64,000 nucleotides of DNA from Ornithinibacillus contaminans (GTDB lineage Bacteria; Bacillota; Bacilli; Bacillales; Amphibacillaceae), in the NCBI RefSeq assembly GCF_001038425.2, contig NZ_LDPV02000053.1:124001-188000 (forward strand). Direction: 5' to 3'. The first letter of the stretch is position 1, and each line of letters opens with the position of its first letter. The translations under genes and the position numbers were made by a program. The notes beneath the pieces were generated by a model. That model made no database searches. It had not been told where the DNA came from and saw only the letters and a list, made by a program, of their open reading frames with translations. Positions 49,981 through 59,263 of this stretch are shown here, piece by piece.

Positions 49981-51270
49981 ATGTTAAACATAAATAGAAA
50001 ACTAGCAGAACTTGAAAGCAAAGGTTCGTATATAAAGGTAGGACTTGTAGGTGCTGGACAAATGGGAAGAGGGATGATTTCTCAAATTGAAAGTATGAAG
50101 GGAATGCGCGTTGTTATTACAGCAGACTTGATAGTAGACAATATTACACATGCTTATGAGCATGCAGGGTTGTCACGTTCTGAAATTGTAACTGCAGACA
50201 CATTAGAAGAAGCATCAAATGCTGTACAAAATAATAAGGTAGTTGCAACTTCTAATATGAAGCTAGTTACAACTTTGCCAGAGGTAGATGTAGTTGTAGA
50301 TGCTACTGGAGTACCAAATATAGGAGCAGAAATAGCTTGGGATTCGATTTTAAATAAAAAGCATATTGTCATGTTGAATGTGGAAGCTGATGTGACGGTG
50401 GGTCCATTACTTAAGAAAATGGCAGATGCAAGTGGAGTGGTATATACAGGATCTGCGGGTGATGAGCCAGGCGCAATTATGGAATTATATGATTTTGCTG
50501 ATGCGATAGGGTTTGAAGTGGTTGCTCTTGGAAAAGGAAAAAATAATCCGTTGAATCTAGAGGCAAATCCAGCCACTGCAGAAGAAGAAGCTAAATCTAA
50601 GGGGGCATCACCTAAAATGCTTGCCTCATTCCAGGATGGAACAAAAACGATGGTTGAAATGAATGCGGTAGCAAATGCTACTGGATTTTTGCCAGATAAA
50701 CCAGGAATGCACGGCTTTGAAGGTTCCGTAAATGAATTATCAGGTATTTTTATTGAAAAGGAAAAAGGCGGTAAATTAAATAGAAGAAAAATTGTTGATT
50801 ATGTAAATGGAATTGCACCTGGGGTTTTTGCCATTATTGCATCAAATAAGGAAGAAGTTAATGCTGAAATGAAATACTTGAAAATGGGTGATGGTCCGAA
50901 TTATGTTTTATATCGCCCATATCATTTAACTAGTTTAGAAACCCCATTATCTATTGCGAAAGCTTATCTCGATCATGAAGCAACTATTGCACCTTATTTT
51001 GGATTACAGGGTGAAACAGTTACAGTTGCTAAGAAGGATTTAGAAGCTGGTGAATTTCTGGATAATATTGGCGGCTTCACTGTATATGGGAAACTATTAA
51101 TTGCAAAAGAAGCAAAAGAAATGAATGCTTTACCGTTAGGATTAGTAGATCAAAATATTATGTTGAAAAGACCTGTTAAAAAAGGTGAAATTATCACGTA
51201 TGATATGGTCGATCAAACTAAGGAATCTACTATCTGGAAGCTACGTTCAATTCAGGATAGAGAATTTTAA
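49981..51270 (+). CDS. DRL-like (DXR-like) SAF-domain NAD(P)-dependent oxidoreductase
   Basis: This 429-residue protein has an N-terminal Rossmann domain related to homoserine dehydrogenase (VGLVGAGQMGRGMISQI, about 20-36), a central catalytic domain (VVDATGVPNIGAEIAWDSIL; VYTGSAGDEPGAIMELYDFA; NPLNLEANPATAEEEA) and a C-terminal SAF domain (about 345-425). I assign it from memory to the DRL family. Its Brucella member makes 2-C-methylerythritol 4-phosphate from 1-deoxyxylulose 5-phosphate; many relatives have unknown roles. In a PTS operon followed by an acyloin-cleaving complex, it may run in the oxidative direction (inference). I use ATG 49981, after AAGGAG. Confidence 0.85.
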   Translation: MLNINRKLAELESKGSYIKVGLVGAGQMGRGMISQIESMKGMRVVITADLIVDNITHAYEHAGLSRSEIVTADTLEEASNAVQNNKVVATSNMKLVTTLPEVDVVVDATGVPNIGAEIAWDSILNKKHIVMLNVEADVTVGPLLKKMADASGVVYTGSAGDEPGAIMELYDFADAIGFEVVALGKGKNNPLNLEANPATAEEEAKSKGASPKMLASFQDGTKTMVEMNAVANATGFLPDKPGMHGFEGSVNELSGIFIEKEKGGKLNRRKIVDYVNGIAPGVFAIIASNKEEVNAEMKYLKMGDGPNYVLYRPYHLTSLETPLSIAKAYLDHEATIAPYFGLQGETVTVAKKDLEAGEFLDNIGGFTVYGKLLIAKEAKEMNALPLGLVDQNIMLKRPVKKGEIITYDMVDQTKESTIWKLRSIQDREF

Positions 51271-51377
51271 TAACAAAATAGATACTTAGTTGAAAGTTGA
51301 AAAAAGTTAATGTTTTGAACTGTATTCACCTAGTTTAACTAGTTTATAAAAACAAATTGTAAAGGAGCGTATGTAGC

Positions 51378-52367
51378 ATGGTAAATGGAGTTAATTTAAA
51401 CGTCCCGAAAAAAGTAACAGACGAAAAACTACTAAACTTATACAAACAAATGTGGTTAATCCGTTATTTTGATGAAAAAGTAGATGAATTTTTTGCAAAA
51501 GGGATGATTCATGGTACGACTCACTTAGCAGTTGGGCAAGAGGCAAGTGCTGCAGGTGTCTGCGCATTGCTAGAATTGAAGGATAAAATTACAAGTACCC
51601 ATCGTGGACACGGACACTGTATTGCAAAAGGTGCTACGCCGGATAAAATGATGGCAGAGCTATTTGGGCGTACAACCGGATATTGTAAAGGAAAAGGTGG
51701 GTCCATGCATATTGCTGATGTTGAAATGGGGAATCTTGGCGCAAACGGAATTGTTGCAGGAGGAATTCCTCTGGCGGTGGGATCAGCCTTAACGGCAAAA
51801 ATGAAGAATGAAGATTATGTAACCGTTTGCTTCTTTGGGGATGGAGCAACCAACGAGGGGAGCTTCCATGAAGCAGTTAACCTAGCTGCTATATGGGACT
51901 TACCGGTAATTTTTGTTTGTGAGAATAACCAATATGGTATGTCTGGATCGGTTAAGGAAATGACGAAAATAGAGAATCTTGCTATTCGTGCGCAGGCATA
52001 TGGGATTCCTGGGGTTGTCGCAGATGGAAATGATATTGTGGAAATGATGAATGTGACGGATGAGGCTATTAAACGTGCGCGTAACGGTGAGGGACCAACA
52101 CTAATCGAAGCGAAAACATACCGTTGGAAGGGTCATTCCAAAAGTGATGCGAAGAAATATCGAACTCGAGAAGAGGAACAAGAATGGCGTAAGAAGGACC
52201 CTATTAAACGATTTAAGGAAGTATTGCTTGAAGCAGGGATTCTTTCTGAAGATAAGGCTGAGGAAATCCGTTTAGTTAGTAAGAAAGAAATTGAAGATGC
52301 AGTTAAATTTGCAGAGGAAAGCCCAATGCCAACAATCGATGACTTATTAACGGATGTTTATGCGTAG
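51378..52367 (+). CDS. acoA: TPP-dependent dehydrogenase E1 alpha, acetoin-dehydrogenase type
   Basis: This 329-residue subunit has the TPP motif from GDGATNEGSFHEAVNLAA (Gly154-Asp155-Gly156) to Asn183-Asn184 in CENNQYG. Blocks STHRGHGHCIAKG and GYCKGKGGSMHIAD are characteristic of AcoA and separate it from branched-chain and most pyruvate E1 alpha. With E1 beta it cleaves an acyloin or 2-oxoacid and hands the acyl group to E2. It starts 107 bases after the DRL-like gene, with no terminator between, behind AAAGGAGCG. CTAGTT-T-AACTAG at 51330 is a small palindrome in the gap. Confidence 0.93.
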   Translation: MVNGVNLNVPKKVTDEKLLNLYKQMWLIRYFDEKVDEFFAKGMIHGTTHLAVGQEASAAGVCALLELKDKITSTHRGHGHCIAKGATPDKMMAELFGRTTGYCKGKGGSMHIADVEMGNLGANGIVAGGIPLAVGSALTAKMKNEDYVTVCFFGDGATNEGSFHEAVNLAAIWDLPVIFVCENNQYGMSGSVKEMTKIENLAIRAQAYGIPGVVADGNDIVEMMNVTDEAIKRARNGEGPTLIEAKTYRWKGHSKSDAKKYRTREEEQEWRKKDPIKRFKEVLLEAGILSEDKAEEIRLVSKKEIEDAVKFAEESPMPTIDDLLTDVYA

Positions 52368-52379
52368 GAGGGGACGGCA

Positions 52380-53363
52380 ATGAGAGAGATAACCTATTTA
52401 GAAGCAGTACGTGAGGCAATGAGTCAAGAAATGCGAAAAAATGATGATGTATTTATTTTAGGTGAAGATATTGGTGTATATGGTGGAGCATTTGGGGTCA
52501 CGCGCGGAATGATAGAAGAATTTGGACCAGATCGGGTACGGAACACTCCAATCAGTGAGGCGGGAATCGCTGGAGCAGCAGTTGGTTCTGCCTTAACTGG
52601 TATGCGACCTATTTTAGAATTGCAGTTTTCCGATTTTATTACAATTGCGCTTGATCAACTAGTAAATCAAGCAGCAAAAATTCGCTATATGTACGGCGGA
52701 AAAGGGAAAGTTCCAATAGTAGTTCGTACACCAAGCGGATCAGGAACAGGGGCGGCTGCTCAGCATTCCCAAAGCTTAGAGGCTTGGGTAGCGCACATCC
52801 CAGGGCTTAAGGTTGTCCAACCATCAACAGCTTATGATGCAAAGGGCCTTTTGAAGGCAGCGATGGATGATGATAACCCGGTTATTTTCTATGAGCATAA
52901 ATTACTTTATAAAACATCTGATGAGGTGCCAGAAGAAGCGTATTCAATTCCATTGGGGAAAGCGGATATTAAGCGTGAAGGGAAAGATGTTACCATCGTT
53001 GCCACAGCTATTATGGTACATCGCGCACTAGAGGCAGCAAAGGAGCTTGAGAAAGATGGGATTAGTGTAGAAGTAGTTGATCCACGGACATTAGTACCAC
53101 TTGATGAAGAAACGATTATCAAATCGGTTTCAAAAACAGGTCGTGTGGTTGTTGTACATGAGGCAGTAAAACGTGGTGGCTATGGCGGAGAAATTGTCAG
53201 TATGATTGCTGAAAGCGAGGCATTTGATTATTTGGATGCACCTATTAAACGTCTGGGTGGAGCCCCTTCTCCTGTACCGTATAATCCAGAGTTGGAAAAA
53301 TCACATGCCCCACAAGTAGCGGATATTATCAGAGCGGTGAAAGAAACACTTAATCACTTGTAA
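52380..53363 (+). CDS. acoB: TPP-dependent dehydrogenase E1 beta, acetoin-dehydrogenase type
   Basis: This 327-residue subunit starts [17 protein letters not shown]. It has the conserved [34 protein letters not shown] with the TPP-activating glutamate, [20 protein letters not shown] and [14 protein letters not shown]. It is 12 bases behind E1 alpha with GGAGGGGACGGC as ribosome binding site. It forms the heterotetramer core of E1. Confidence 0.95.
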   Translation: MREITYLEAVREAMSQEMRKNDDVFILGEDIGVYGGAFGVTRGMIEEFGPDRVRNTPISEAGIAGAAVGSALTGMRPILELQFSDFITIALDQLVNQAAKIRYMYGGKGKVPIVVRTPSGSGTGAAAQHSQSLEAWVAHIPGLKVVQPSTAYDAKGLLKAAMDDDNPVIFYEHKLLYKTSDEVPEEAYSIPLGKADIKREGKDVTIVATAIMVHRALEAAKELEKDGISVEVVDPRTLVPLDEETIIKSVSKTGRVVVVHEAVKRGGYGGEIVSMIAESEAFDYLDAPIKRLGGAPSPVPYNPELEKSHAPQVADIIRAVKETLNHL

Positions 53364-53377
53364 GGGGGGGATTCTTC

Positions 53378-54715
53378 ATGGCAAAAGAGGTTTTTATGCC
53401 AAAGCTAAGCAGTACGATGGCAGTAGGAACATTGCTTCAATGGTTTAAAGAGGAAGGTGATACCGTTGAAGTAGGTGAACCGTTATTTGAAATCATGACA
53501 GATAAAATTAATATCGAAGTTGAGTCTTATGAAGAAGGTATCTTACTGAAGAAGTATTACCAAGAGGATGATGAAATACCCGTTAATACGGTTATTGGGT
53601 ATATTGGTGGACTAGAGGAAGTCGTTCCTGAAAGCCCACCACTGGGAAATGAAACGGATCAAGAAATTGCGGACAATCAAGAAGTCAAAACAATTGATGA
53701 GAAGCTTCAGTTAAGTGAAGGGGATAGTATAGAGCTGGATAAAATTCGAGCAACACCCTCGGCGAGAAGGATCGCTCGTGAGCATGAAGTAGCACTAAAT
53801 ACCATCCAGGGCACAGGTCCAAAAGGTCGCATTCAAGAACGAGATGTTTTACAAGCGGTAAGTAATAATAAAACATTGGTTACGCCTCTAGCTAATAAAA
53901 TAGCACAGGAGCATCATCTTGATTTGAACCTGGTAACTGGAACTGGCGCCCAAGGTAAAATTGAAAAACAAGACGTAATTAGTTTTATAGAAGGAAAAGA
54001 TCAACAGCATACAAATCAAACAAACACTGGAGAACGGGTCAAACTCAAAGGGTTGCGTAAAGCGATTGCTGATAAAATGCTAGCTAGTGTTCGTTCAATT
54101 CCACATGTCACGTTAACAAGTGATGTGGATATGAGTAAAGCAATGAATCTGAGAAAATCTTTGCTTCCGGTTGTGGAAAGGCAGACAGGTTATCGACTAT
54201 CGTATACTGAAATTATCATGAAAACAGTTGCGCAAGTTCTGGAAAACCATCCGAAAATAAATGCCTCCTTAGTAGATAACGAAATCGTAACAAATCACGA
54301 TGTCAATATTGGATTGGCTGTTGCGCTAGAGAATGGCCTAATAGTACCTTCAATTAAACAGGTAAATAAAAAAGGATTGGCAGAACTAACGAAGGTAAGC
54401 AAAGAATTAGGGGAAAAAGCAAGAGCGAACAAGCTAACACCTGATGAAATGAGTGGAAGTACTTTTACGATTAGTAATCTAGGAATGTATGCGATTGATG
54501 GGTTTACACCGATTATTAATCCACCAGAAACCGCCATCCTTGGTGTCGGGAGAATAGTAGAAAAGCCAGTCGTAATTGCTGGCTCTGTCGAAGTTCGACC
54601 GATGATGGTTCTTAGTCTTTCATTTGATCATCGCGTAATTGATGGTGCTCCAGCTGCAGCGTTTTTAACAGAATTGAAGAATAGCCTAGAAGAACCTTAT
54701 AGTCTGTTGGTTTAG
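53378..54715 (+). CDS. acoC: Dihydrolipoamide acyltransferase (E2) with two peripheral-subunit-binding domains
   Basis: This 445-residue E2 has a lipoyl domain (1-80, Lys43 in MTDKINIEVES), then two E3/E1-binding domains in tandem: 124-161 (IRATPSARRIAREH to VLQAV) and 168-205 (VTPLANKIAQEHH to VISFIEG). The catalytic domain follows (about 218-445) with His418 and Asp422 in DHRVIDG. E2 proteins usually have one such binding domain. It moves the acyl group to CoA. It lies 14 bases after E1 beta, with AAGGGGGG upstream. Confidence 0.94.
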   Translation: MAKEVFMPKLSSTMAVGTLLQWFKEEGDTVEVGEPLFEIMTDKINIEVESYEEGILLKKYYQEDDEIPVNTVIGYIGGLEEVVPESPPLGNETDQEIADNQEVKTIDEKLQLSEGDSIELDKIRATPSARRIAREHEVALNTIQGTGPKGRIQERDVLQAVSNNKTLVTPLANKIAQEHHLDLNLVTGTGAQGKIEKQDVISFIEGKDQQHTNQTNTGERVKLKGLRKAIADKMLASVRSIPHVTLTSDVDMSKAMNLRKSLLPVVERQTGYRLSYTEIIMKTVAQVLENHPKINASLVDNEIVTNHDVNIGLAVALENGLIVPSIKQVNKKGLAELTKVSKELGEKARANKLTPDEMSGSTFTISNLGMYAIDGFTPIINPPETAILGVGRIVEKPVVIAGSVEVRPMMVLSLSFDHRVIDGAPAAAFLTELKNSLEEPYSLLV

Positions 54716-54728
54716 GGGGAACTACAAT

Positions 54729-56105
54729 ATGAAAACAGTGGATTTAGTGATTATAGGTGGTGGCCCTGGTGGTTATGTCGCTGCAATACGAGCCGCTAAA
54801 CTTGGCTTAACTGTTGCACTAGTTGAAGGGCTGGAACTTGGAGGAACTTGCTTAAATCGAGGGTGTATTCCATCGAAAACATGGTTAAAGCATGCAGAAG
54901 TTTTAAACCAAATTAATGAAGCGGAGAACTTTGGAATTAGCGTAGGAGATGTCTCTTTCTCAATCCAGTCAATGGTTAATCGCAAGAATCAAGTGATTAA
55001 CCAGCTTCAAAATGGAATTAAAGGATTACTTAAACAGAATAAAATCACTGTCTATCAAGGATATGGAACAGTTCATTCTGATAAACGAGTTACTGTTGAA
55101 TTGAAGGATGGTACAGAAGAAATCCAAGCACAAAAAGTTATCCTAGCAAATGGATCGAAACCGTTCATACCACCCATCAATGGACTTGAGGAAATTACCT
55201 ATTATACTAGTGATACCATATTTGATATTGAAAATGTGCCTTCTCATCTAGTAATAGTTGGTGGCGGTGTTATTGGATTAGAAATAGCATGTGTATTTAA
55301 TAGTCTAGGTACCGATGTTGAAATCGTAGAAATGGCAGATCGCCTATTGCCTACGGAAGATATTGATGTATCAAAATTTTTAACTAAGCAGTTCGTGAAG
55401 GAAGGAATAACTATTCATACAGGTTCAGCAATAACAGGTGTCAAGCAAGCCCGTAAGACCATTGTTGAAATGGAGAAAAACGGTGAAAAGGTTTCGCTGG
55501 AAACGGATAGTGTATTCATTTCTGTTGGACGTATTCCTAATCTAATGGGCATAAAGGATTTACCATTACAATTTAACGGCAAATATGTAAAAGTAGATAA
55601 ATACATGCAGACATCACTTGAGGGTATTTATGCTATAGGAGATTTAATTGGTGGGTACCAGTTAGCTCATGCTGCAAGTGAAGAAGGAATTCAGGCAGTA
55701 AATCATATCCTAGGAAATCCTACGACGAAGAATCTTGCTATGCCACGTTGTATTTATACATTTCCTGAGGTTGCTAGTGTAGGAATGACTGAAGCAGACG
55801 CTATAAAAGCAGGATACACCGTACGAACACAAACGGTAGACTTAGCTGGCAACGGAAAAGCAATTGCGGCTCAAGAAAATAACGGATTTGTTAAAGTGAT
55901 AGCTGATGATAAATATGGCGAAGTACTTGGCGTTGTTATGGTTGGTGCTCATGTAACTGAAATGATAAGTCAAGCAACGTCCTTTATGCACCTTGAGGGC
56001 ACTGTGGAGGAATTAGAATCCATGATTTTCCCACATCCTACTGTATCAGAAGCGTTGTTTGAAAATGCAGCCGCATGGTTAGGAAAAGGTATTCACTATA
56101 GTTAA
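54729..56105 (+). CDS. lpdA: Dihydrolipoyl dehydrogenase (E3)
   Basis: This 458-residue FAD disulfide oxidoreductase has FAD motif IIGGGPGGYVAAIRAA, redox pair Cys41/Cys46 in GGTCLNRGCIPSK, NAD motif IVGGGVIGLEIAC and the C-terminal catalytic IFPHPTVSEALFE. It reoxidises the E2 lipoyl group. It is the last gene of the run and is followed by a terminator. Some family members have a lipoyl domain fused at the N-terminus; this one does not. Confidence 0.95.
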   Translation: MKTVDLVIIGGGPGGYVAAIRAAKLGLTVALVEGLELGGTCLNRGCIPSKTWLKHAEVLNQINEAENFGISVGDVSFSIQSMVNRKNQVINQLQNGIKGLLKQNKITVYQGYGTVHSDKRVTVELKDGTEEIQAQKVILANGSKPFIPPINGLEEITYYTSDTIFDIENVPSHLVIVGGGVIGLEIACVFNSLGTDVEIVEMADRLLPTEDIDVSKFLTKQFVKEGITIHTGSAITGVKQARKTIVEMEKNGEKVSLETDSVFISVGRIPNLMGIKDLPLQFNGKYVKVDKYMQTSLEGIYAIGDLIGGYQLAHAASEEGIQAVNHILGNPTTKNLAMPRCIYTFPEVASVGMTEADAIKAGYTVRTQTVDLAGNGKAIAAQENNGFVKVIADDKYGEVLGVVMVGAHVTEMISQATSFMHLEGTVEELESMIFPHPTVSEALFENAAAWLGKGIHYS

Positions 56106-56108
56106 AAG

Positions 56109-56148
56109 CAAAATCCGAATGGAAGAAAATCTTCTGTTCGGATTTTTT
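56109..56148 (+). terminator. Terminator of the PTS/DRL/acetoin-type operon
   Basis: AAAATCCGAA pairs with TTCGGATTTT, with an inner AAGA/TCTT stem, and is followed by TTTTTTAT. Confidence 0.88.
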
Positions 56149-56271
56149 ATGAAGAAAAATATCGCAAAATTATTAATAAACTGTGTGTTTAACTGGTATG
56201 ATAGTTATGTATTCACTTCAATCACCAATGTAAATCACAGTATTGTACATTAAATGTTCAACTATTTGCGA

Positions 56272-56298
56272 TGAAAACGGATACAAATGGTGTATAAT
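56272..56298 (+). promoter_or_regulatory. cre-like site and -10 box before the PRD regulator
   Basis: TGAAAACGGATACA (56272-56285) fits the cre consensus and overlaps the -35 area of a promoter whose -10 box is TATAAT (56293-56298). No good -35 box is present, so activation may be required. Confidence 0.6.
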
Positions 56299-56333
56299 GG
56301 GTGTTACAATGAAGATGTCAAGGAGAGATGCAA

Positions 56334-58400
56334 GTGGTACTAAGTGATCGAAGCAAGAAAATCCTAGATGAATTGACAAGCAATCCTAGTATTACAAGTG
56401 TTGCACTTGAGAAGAAATTTGATTTAACTCGTAGGCAGCTAGGTTATACAATGGACAAAATAAATGATTGGCTGATCCGTAATGATCTTCCAATCATTGA
56501 ACGAACAAGGCAAGGACATTTTGTCATTGATCAAGCTGTTTTTACGAAGCTAAGTGGTAGTCATGAGAATGTCACCACGGATTTAGACAATACAATCCTG
56601 AAGGAAGAACAGAGAGCTCAGTTAATTATGATGATGATTCTTAGTTCAGAGGAGGAGTTGTCGCTTAATCATTTTACTTACGAGTTAAATGTAAGTAAAA
56701 ACACCGTTCTAAATGATTTAAAGCAAGTTCAAGCATATGTAGAAAAATTTGATTTAAGCCTTCGTTATTCTAGAAAGCTAGGTTATCTGATTGAGGGGAA
56801 AGAATTTCAAATACGTAATTTGCTCATGAATGTTACGTATCACATGCTACAAATGAATAATGGAGAAAAGAGATTACGGGATATCACTGGCATTCACCAG
56901 GAGAAGTTAACAGCGTTCAAACAGCGTGTTGAAGGTGTAGAGAATCAATTGAGTCTGAAGTTCACCGATGAGAAGCTACAAACAATGCCCTATATTTTAA
57001 TTCTAATTTTAAGAAGGATCCAAAAGGGTTTTATAATAGATAACTTTGCCATTGGTTATGAAGAGCTAGCCAACACGAAGGAATATAAAGCTACTGAGGA
57101 TCTTTTGCATAACTTAGAAGATATTCCGGTGTCAGAGCGCTTATTTATTACGCTACATTTGCTTACGACAAATGTCTTTTCCTCCGAAATCTCAGCAGAA
57201 GAAGTGATACCAGATTTACTACCAGCAATTGATAATGTGTTAAGACATTTTGAAAAAAGTGCTTGTATTTATCTTCAGGACCGGGAGCAGCTCCTGGATA
57301 AGCTAATGCAGCATATTAAACCAGCTTATTACCGAATCAAGTATCAGCTTACGGATACCATCCTTTTCCAAGGGTCATTGAGTAAAGAGTTTAAAGAAAT
57401 ACATCATTTAGTTAAACGATCGATTGGCCCATTACGAGAGCTAGTTGGAAAGGATATTCCTGATAATGAAATCGCCTACATTACGATGTTGATTGGGGGA
57501 TGGATGAATAAACACGGTGAAAGTATTGAGAAGAAGGTAAAAGCCATTGTTGTTTGTCCGCAAGGTGTATCTGTATCTCGGCTGATGTTTAATGAGCTAC
57601 AAGAGCTTTTTCCAGAGTTTGTGTTTTTAGACTACTTATCAGTAAGGGAGTTTCTGAAGTATCCATTGGATTTCGATGTGATCTTTTCGCCGATTAATCT
57701 GGAAACAGATAAGAAACTTTTTGTAACAAAAGTATTTCTCGGGCGGGAAGAAAAATACCGCTTACGGAAGCAAGTGATGCTTGGACTCCACGGCTATGTT
57801 CCGGAGGAGATTAATATAAACAAGCTGCTCGAAATCATTAGTAATCATACAACGATTCATGATAAAAAGGCACTCGCTGAAGCGTTAGTGAACTACTTAA
57901 ATCCGGTGGAGGATAGTCAGTATGTGAAACAAAATTTAGGCGAGTATATTAACCTTAATGAATTGATTAATTTATCGAGCATTACGACAACGGCTTCAGT
58001 AGCTTCGTGGGATGATGCGATACGCTTAAGTGCTAAGTCGCTTTTGGATCAGGAGAAAATTGAAGCACGCTATGTGGATGCGATGATTCAGTATTGCGAG
58101 AAGGATTCTTATATCGTAATTGCTCCTGGTATTGCCATACCACATGCTGCTCCAGAGGACGGGGCGCTTGAAGTGGGAATGAGTCTTTTGCAAATTAAGG
58201 ATGGCGTTACGTATTTAAATGATTATCGTATTCATGTCATCATTGCAATTTCTGCAGTCGATAAGCAACAACATATTCACGCTCTGATGCAGTTGATGAA
58301 CCTAGTTGGTTCAGAGCGCGAGCGAAATAAGTTGATACAGGCCAACTCGCCTGAAGAAATTTATGACATTATTGAACATTATTCTAAGGATCTGAGCTAG
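56334..58400 (+). CDS. PRD-domain transcriptional regulator (BglG/MtlR type) with EIIB and EIIA-like domains
   Basis: This 688-residue regulator comprises N-terminal HTH domains (ITSVALEKKFDLTRRQLGYT; ELNVSKNTVLNDLKQVQAYV), two PRDs (about 190-400), a galactitol-EIIB-like domain (AIVVCPQGVSVSRLMFNELQ, with Cys) and a C-terminal EIIA (fructose/mannitol type; IAPGIAIPHAAPEDG with His). It is probably a DNA-binding activator controlled by phosphorylation from the PTS. I use GTG 56334, eight bases after AAGGAG; an ATG at 56328 is too close to it. It controls the galactitol-type PTS genes just downstream. Confidence 0.93.
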   Translation: MVLSDRSKKILDELTSNPSITSVALEKKFDLTRRQLGYTMDKINDWLIRNDLPIIERTRQGHFVIDQAVFTKLSGSHENVTTDLDNTILKEEQRAQLIMMMILSSEEELSLNHFTYELNVSKNTVLNDLKQVQAYVEKFDLSLRYSRKLGYLIEGKEFQIRNLLMNVTYHMLQMNNGEKRLRDITGIHQEKLTAFKQRVEGVENQLSLKFTDEKLQTMPYILILILRRIQKGFIIDNFAIGYEELANTKEYKATEDLLHNLEDIPVSERLFITLHLLTTNVFSSEISAEEVIPDLLPAIDNVLRHFEKSACIYLQDREQLLDKLMQHIKPAYYRIKYQLTDTILFQGSLSKEFKEIHHLVKRSIGPLRELVGKDIPDNEIAYITMLIGGWMNKHGESIEKKVKAIVVCPQGVSVSRLMFNELQELFPEFVFLDYLSVREFLKYPLDFDVIFSPINLETDKKLFVTKVFLGREEKYRLRKQVMLGLHGYVPEEININKLLEIISNHTTIHDKKALAEALVNYLNPVEDSQYVKQNLGEYINLNELINLSSITTTASVASWDDAIRLSAKSLLDQEKIEARYVDAMIQYCEKDSYIVIAPGIAIPHAAPEDGALEVGMSLLQIKDGVTYLNDYRIHVIIAISAVDKQQHIHALMQLMNLVGSERERNKLIQANSPEEIYDIIEHYSKDLS

Positions 58401-58432
58401 TAACTATTGAAAAAAGAAGTGGAGTGACAACA

Positions 58433-58921
58433 ATGAGTAACTTAGTTTTTGATGAGTCTGTCATATTACTAGATGTAGAGGCAACAACAAAGGAAGACGT
58501 GCTAGAGACAGTGGCACAGAATCTAGTCGATAAAGGATTAGTGAAGGAAAGTTTTATTCCGGCTATTTTAAAACGAGAGTCTGAGTTTGCGACTGGTTTA
58601 CCAACAGCAGGTGTGTCTGTAGCGATTCCACATACAGATGTTGAGCATGTCCTACAAAAAACGATAAGTGTTGCAGTCCTGAAAAACCCAGTGGACTTTG
58701 TCATTATGGGGGATGATAGTGAAACTACCCCAGTACAGTTAGTGTTTATGCTAGCGATGGATGAAGCACACTCACAGCTAACACTTTTGCAAAAGTTAAT
58801 GCAAGTTTTTCGTGAGGAAGAGACATTAGCGTATATCGTGAAGCAAACAGACGCTACTCAAATTAAAGAGTTACTGGAGAAAAAACTAGATTTAGTAGCA
58901 CTTAAAGGAGGTGAAAACTAA
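58433..58921 (+). CDS. gatA: PTS galactitol-type EIIA
   Basis: This 162-residue EIIA of the fructose/mannitol/galactitol superfamily has active His67 in SVAIPHTDVEH and the usual ATGLPTAGV block before it. I use ATG 58433, eight bases after GTGGAG. Its stop overlaps the gatB start (TAATG). The domain resembles the regulator's own EIIA, suggesting exchange of phosphate between them. Confidence 0.93.
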   Translation: MSNLVFDESVILLDVEATTKEDVLETVAQNLVDKGLVKESFIPAILKRESEFATGLPTAGVSVAIPHTDVEHVLQKTISVAVLKNPVDFVIMGDDSETTPVQLVFMLAMDEAHSQLTLLQKLMQVFREEETLAYIVKQTDATQIKELLEKKLDLVALKGGEN

Positions 58922-59205
58922 TGGCGAAAAAGACCGTATTAGTAGCATGTGGAGCTGGTATTGCCACTTCAACTGTTGTAAATAGCGCAATTGAAGAAAT
59001 GGCGAAGGAGCACAACTTAGATATCAATCTAGTTCAAATCAAAATTGCAGAGGTTAATAGTTATGTAGATACTGCTGACCTTCTTGTGACAACAGCGATG
59101 ACAAAAACAGAATATCCATTCCCAGTAATTAATGCTAGAACTTTCTTAACTGGAATTGGTGTTGAAGATACAAAGCAACAAATCTTAGAAGAATTGAAAA
59201 AATAA
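58921..59205 (+). CDS. gatB: PTS galactitol-type EIIB
   Basis: This 94-residue EIIB has phosphocysteine Cys10 in VLVACGAGIATSTVV. It has the family's length and a closing GIGVEDTKQQILEEL. It overlaps gatA by one base with AAAGGAGG upstream. Confidence 0.94.
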   Translation: MAKKTVLVACGAGIATSTVVNSAIEEMAKEHNLDINLVQIKIAEVNSYVDTADLLVTTAMTKTEYPFPVINARTFLTGIGVEDTKQQILEELKK

Positions 59206-59263
59206 GGCGATATCTCGGTTCCGAAAAAGAGCCGAGTTACCATACTAAAGGGGGCAAAACAGA

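Noticed and set aside
51378-56105. A plain pyruvate dehydrogenase operon
   Set aside because: E1 alpha blocks (HRGHGHCIAKG, GYCKGKGGSMHIAD) are of the acetoin-dehydrogenase type, and the genes directly follow a PTS/DRL-like operon. Pyruvate use cannot be fully excluded without assay.
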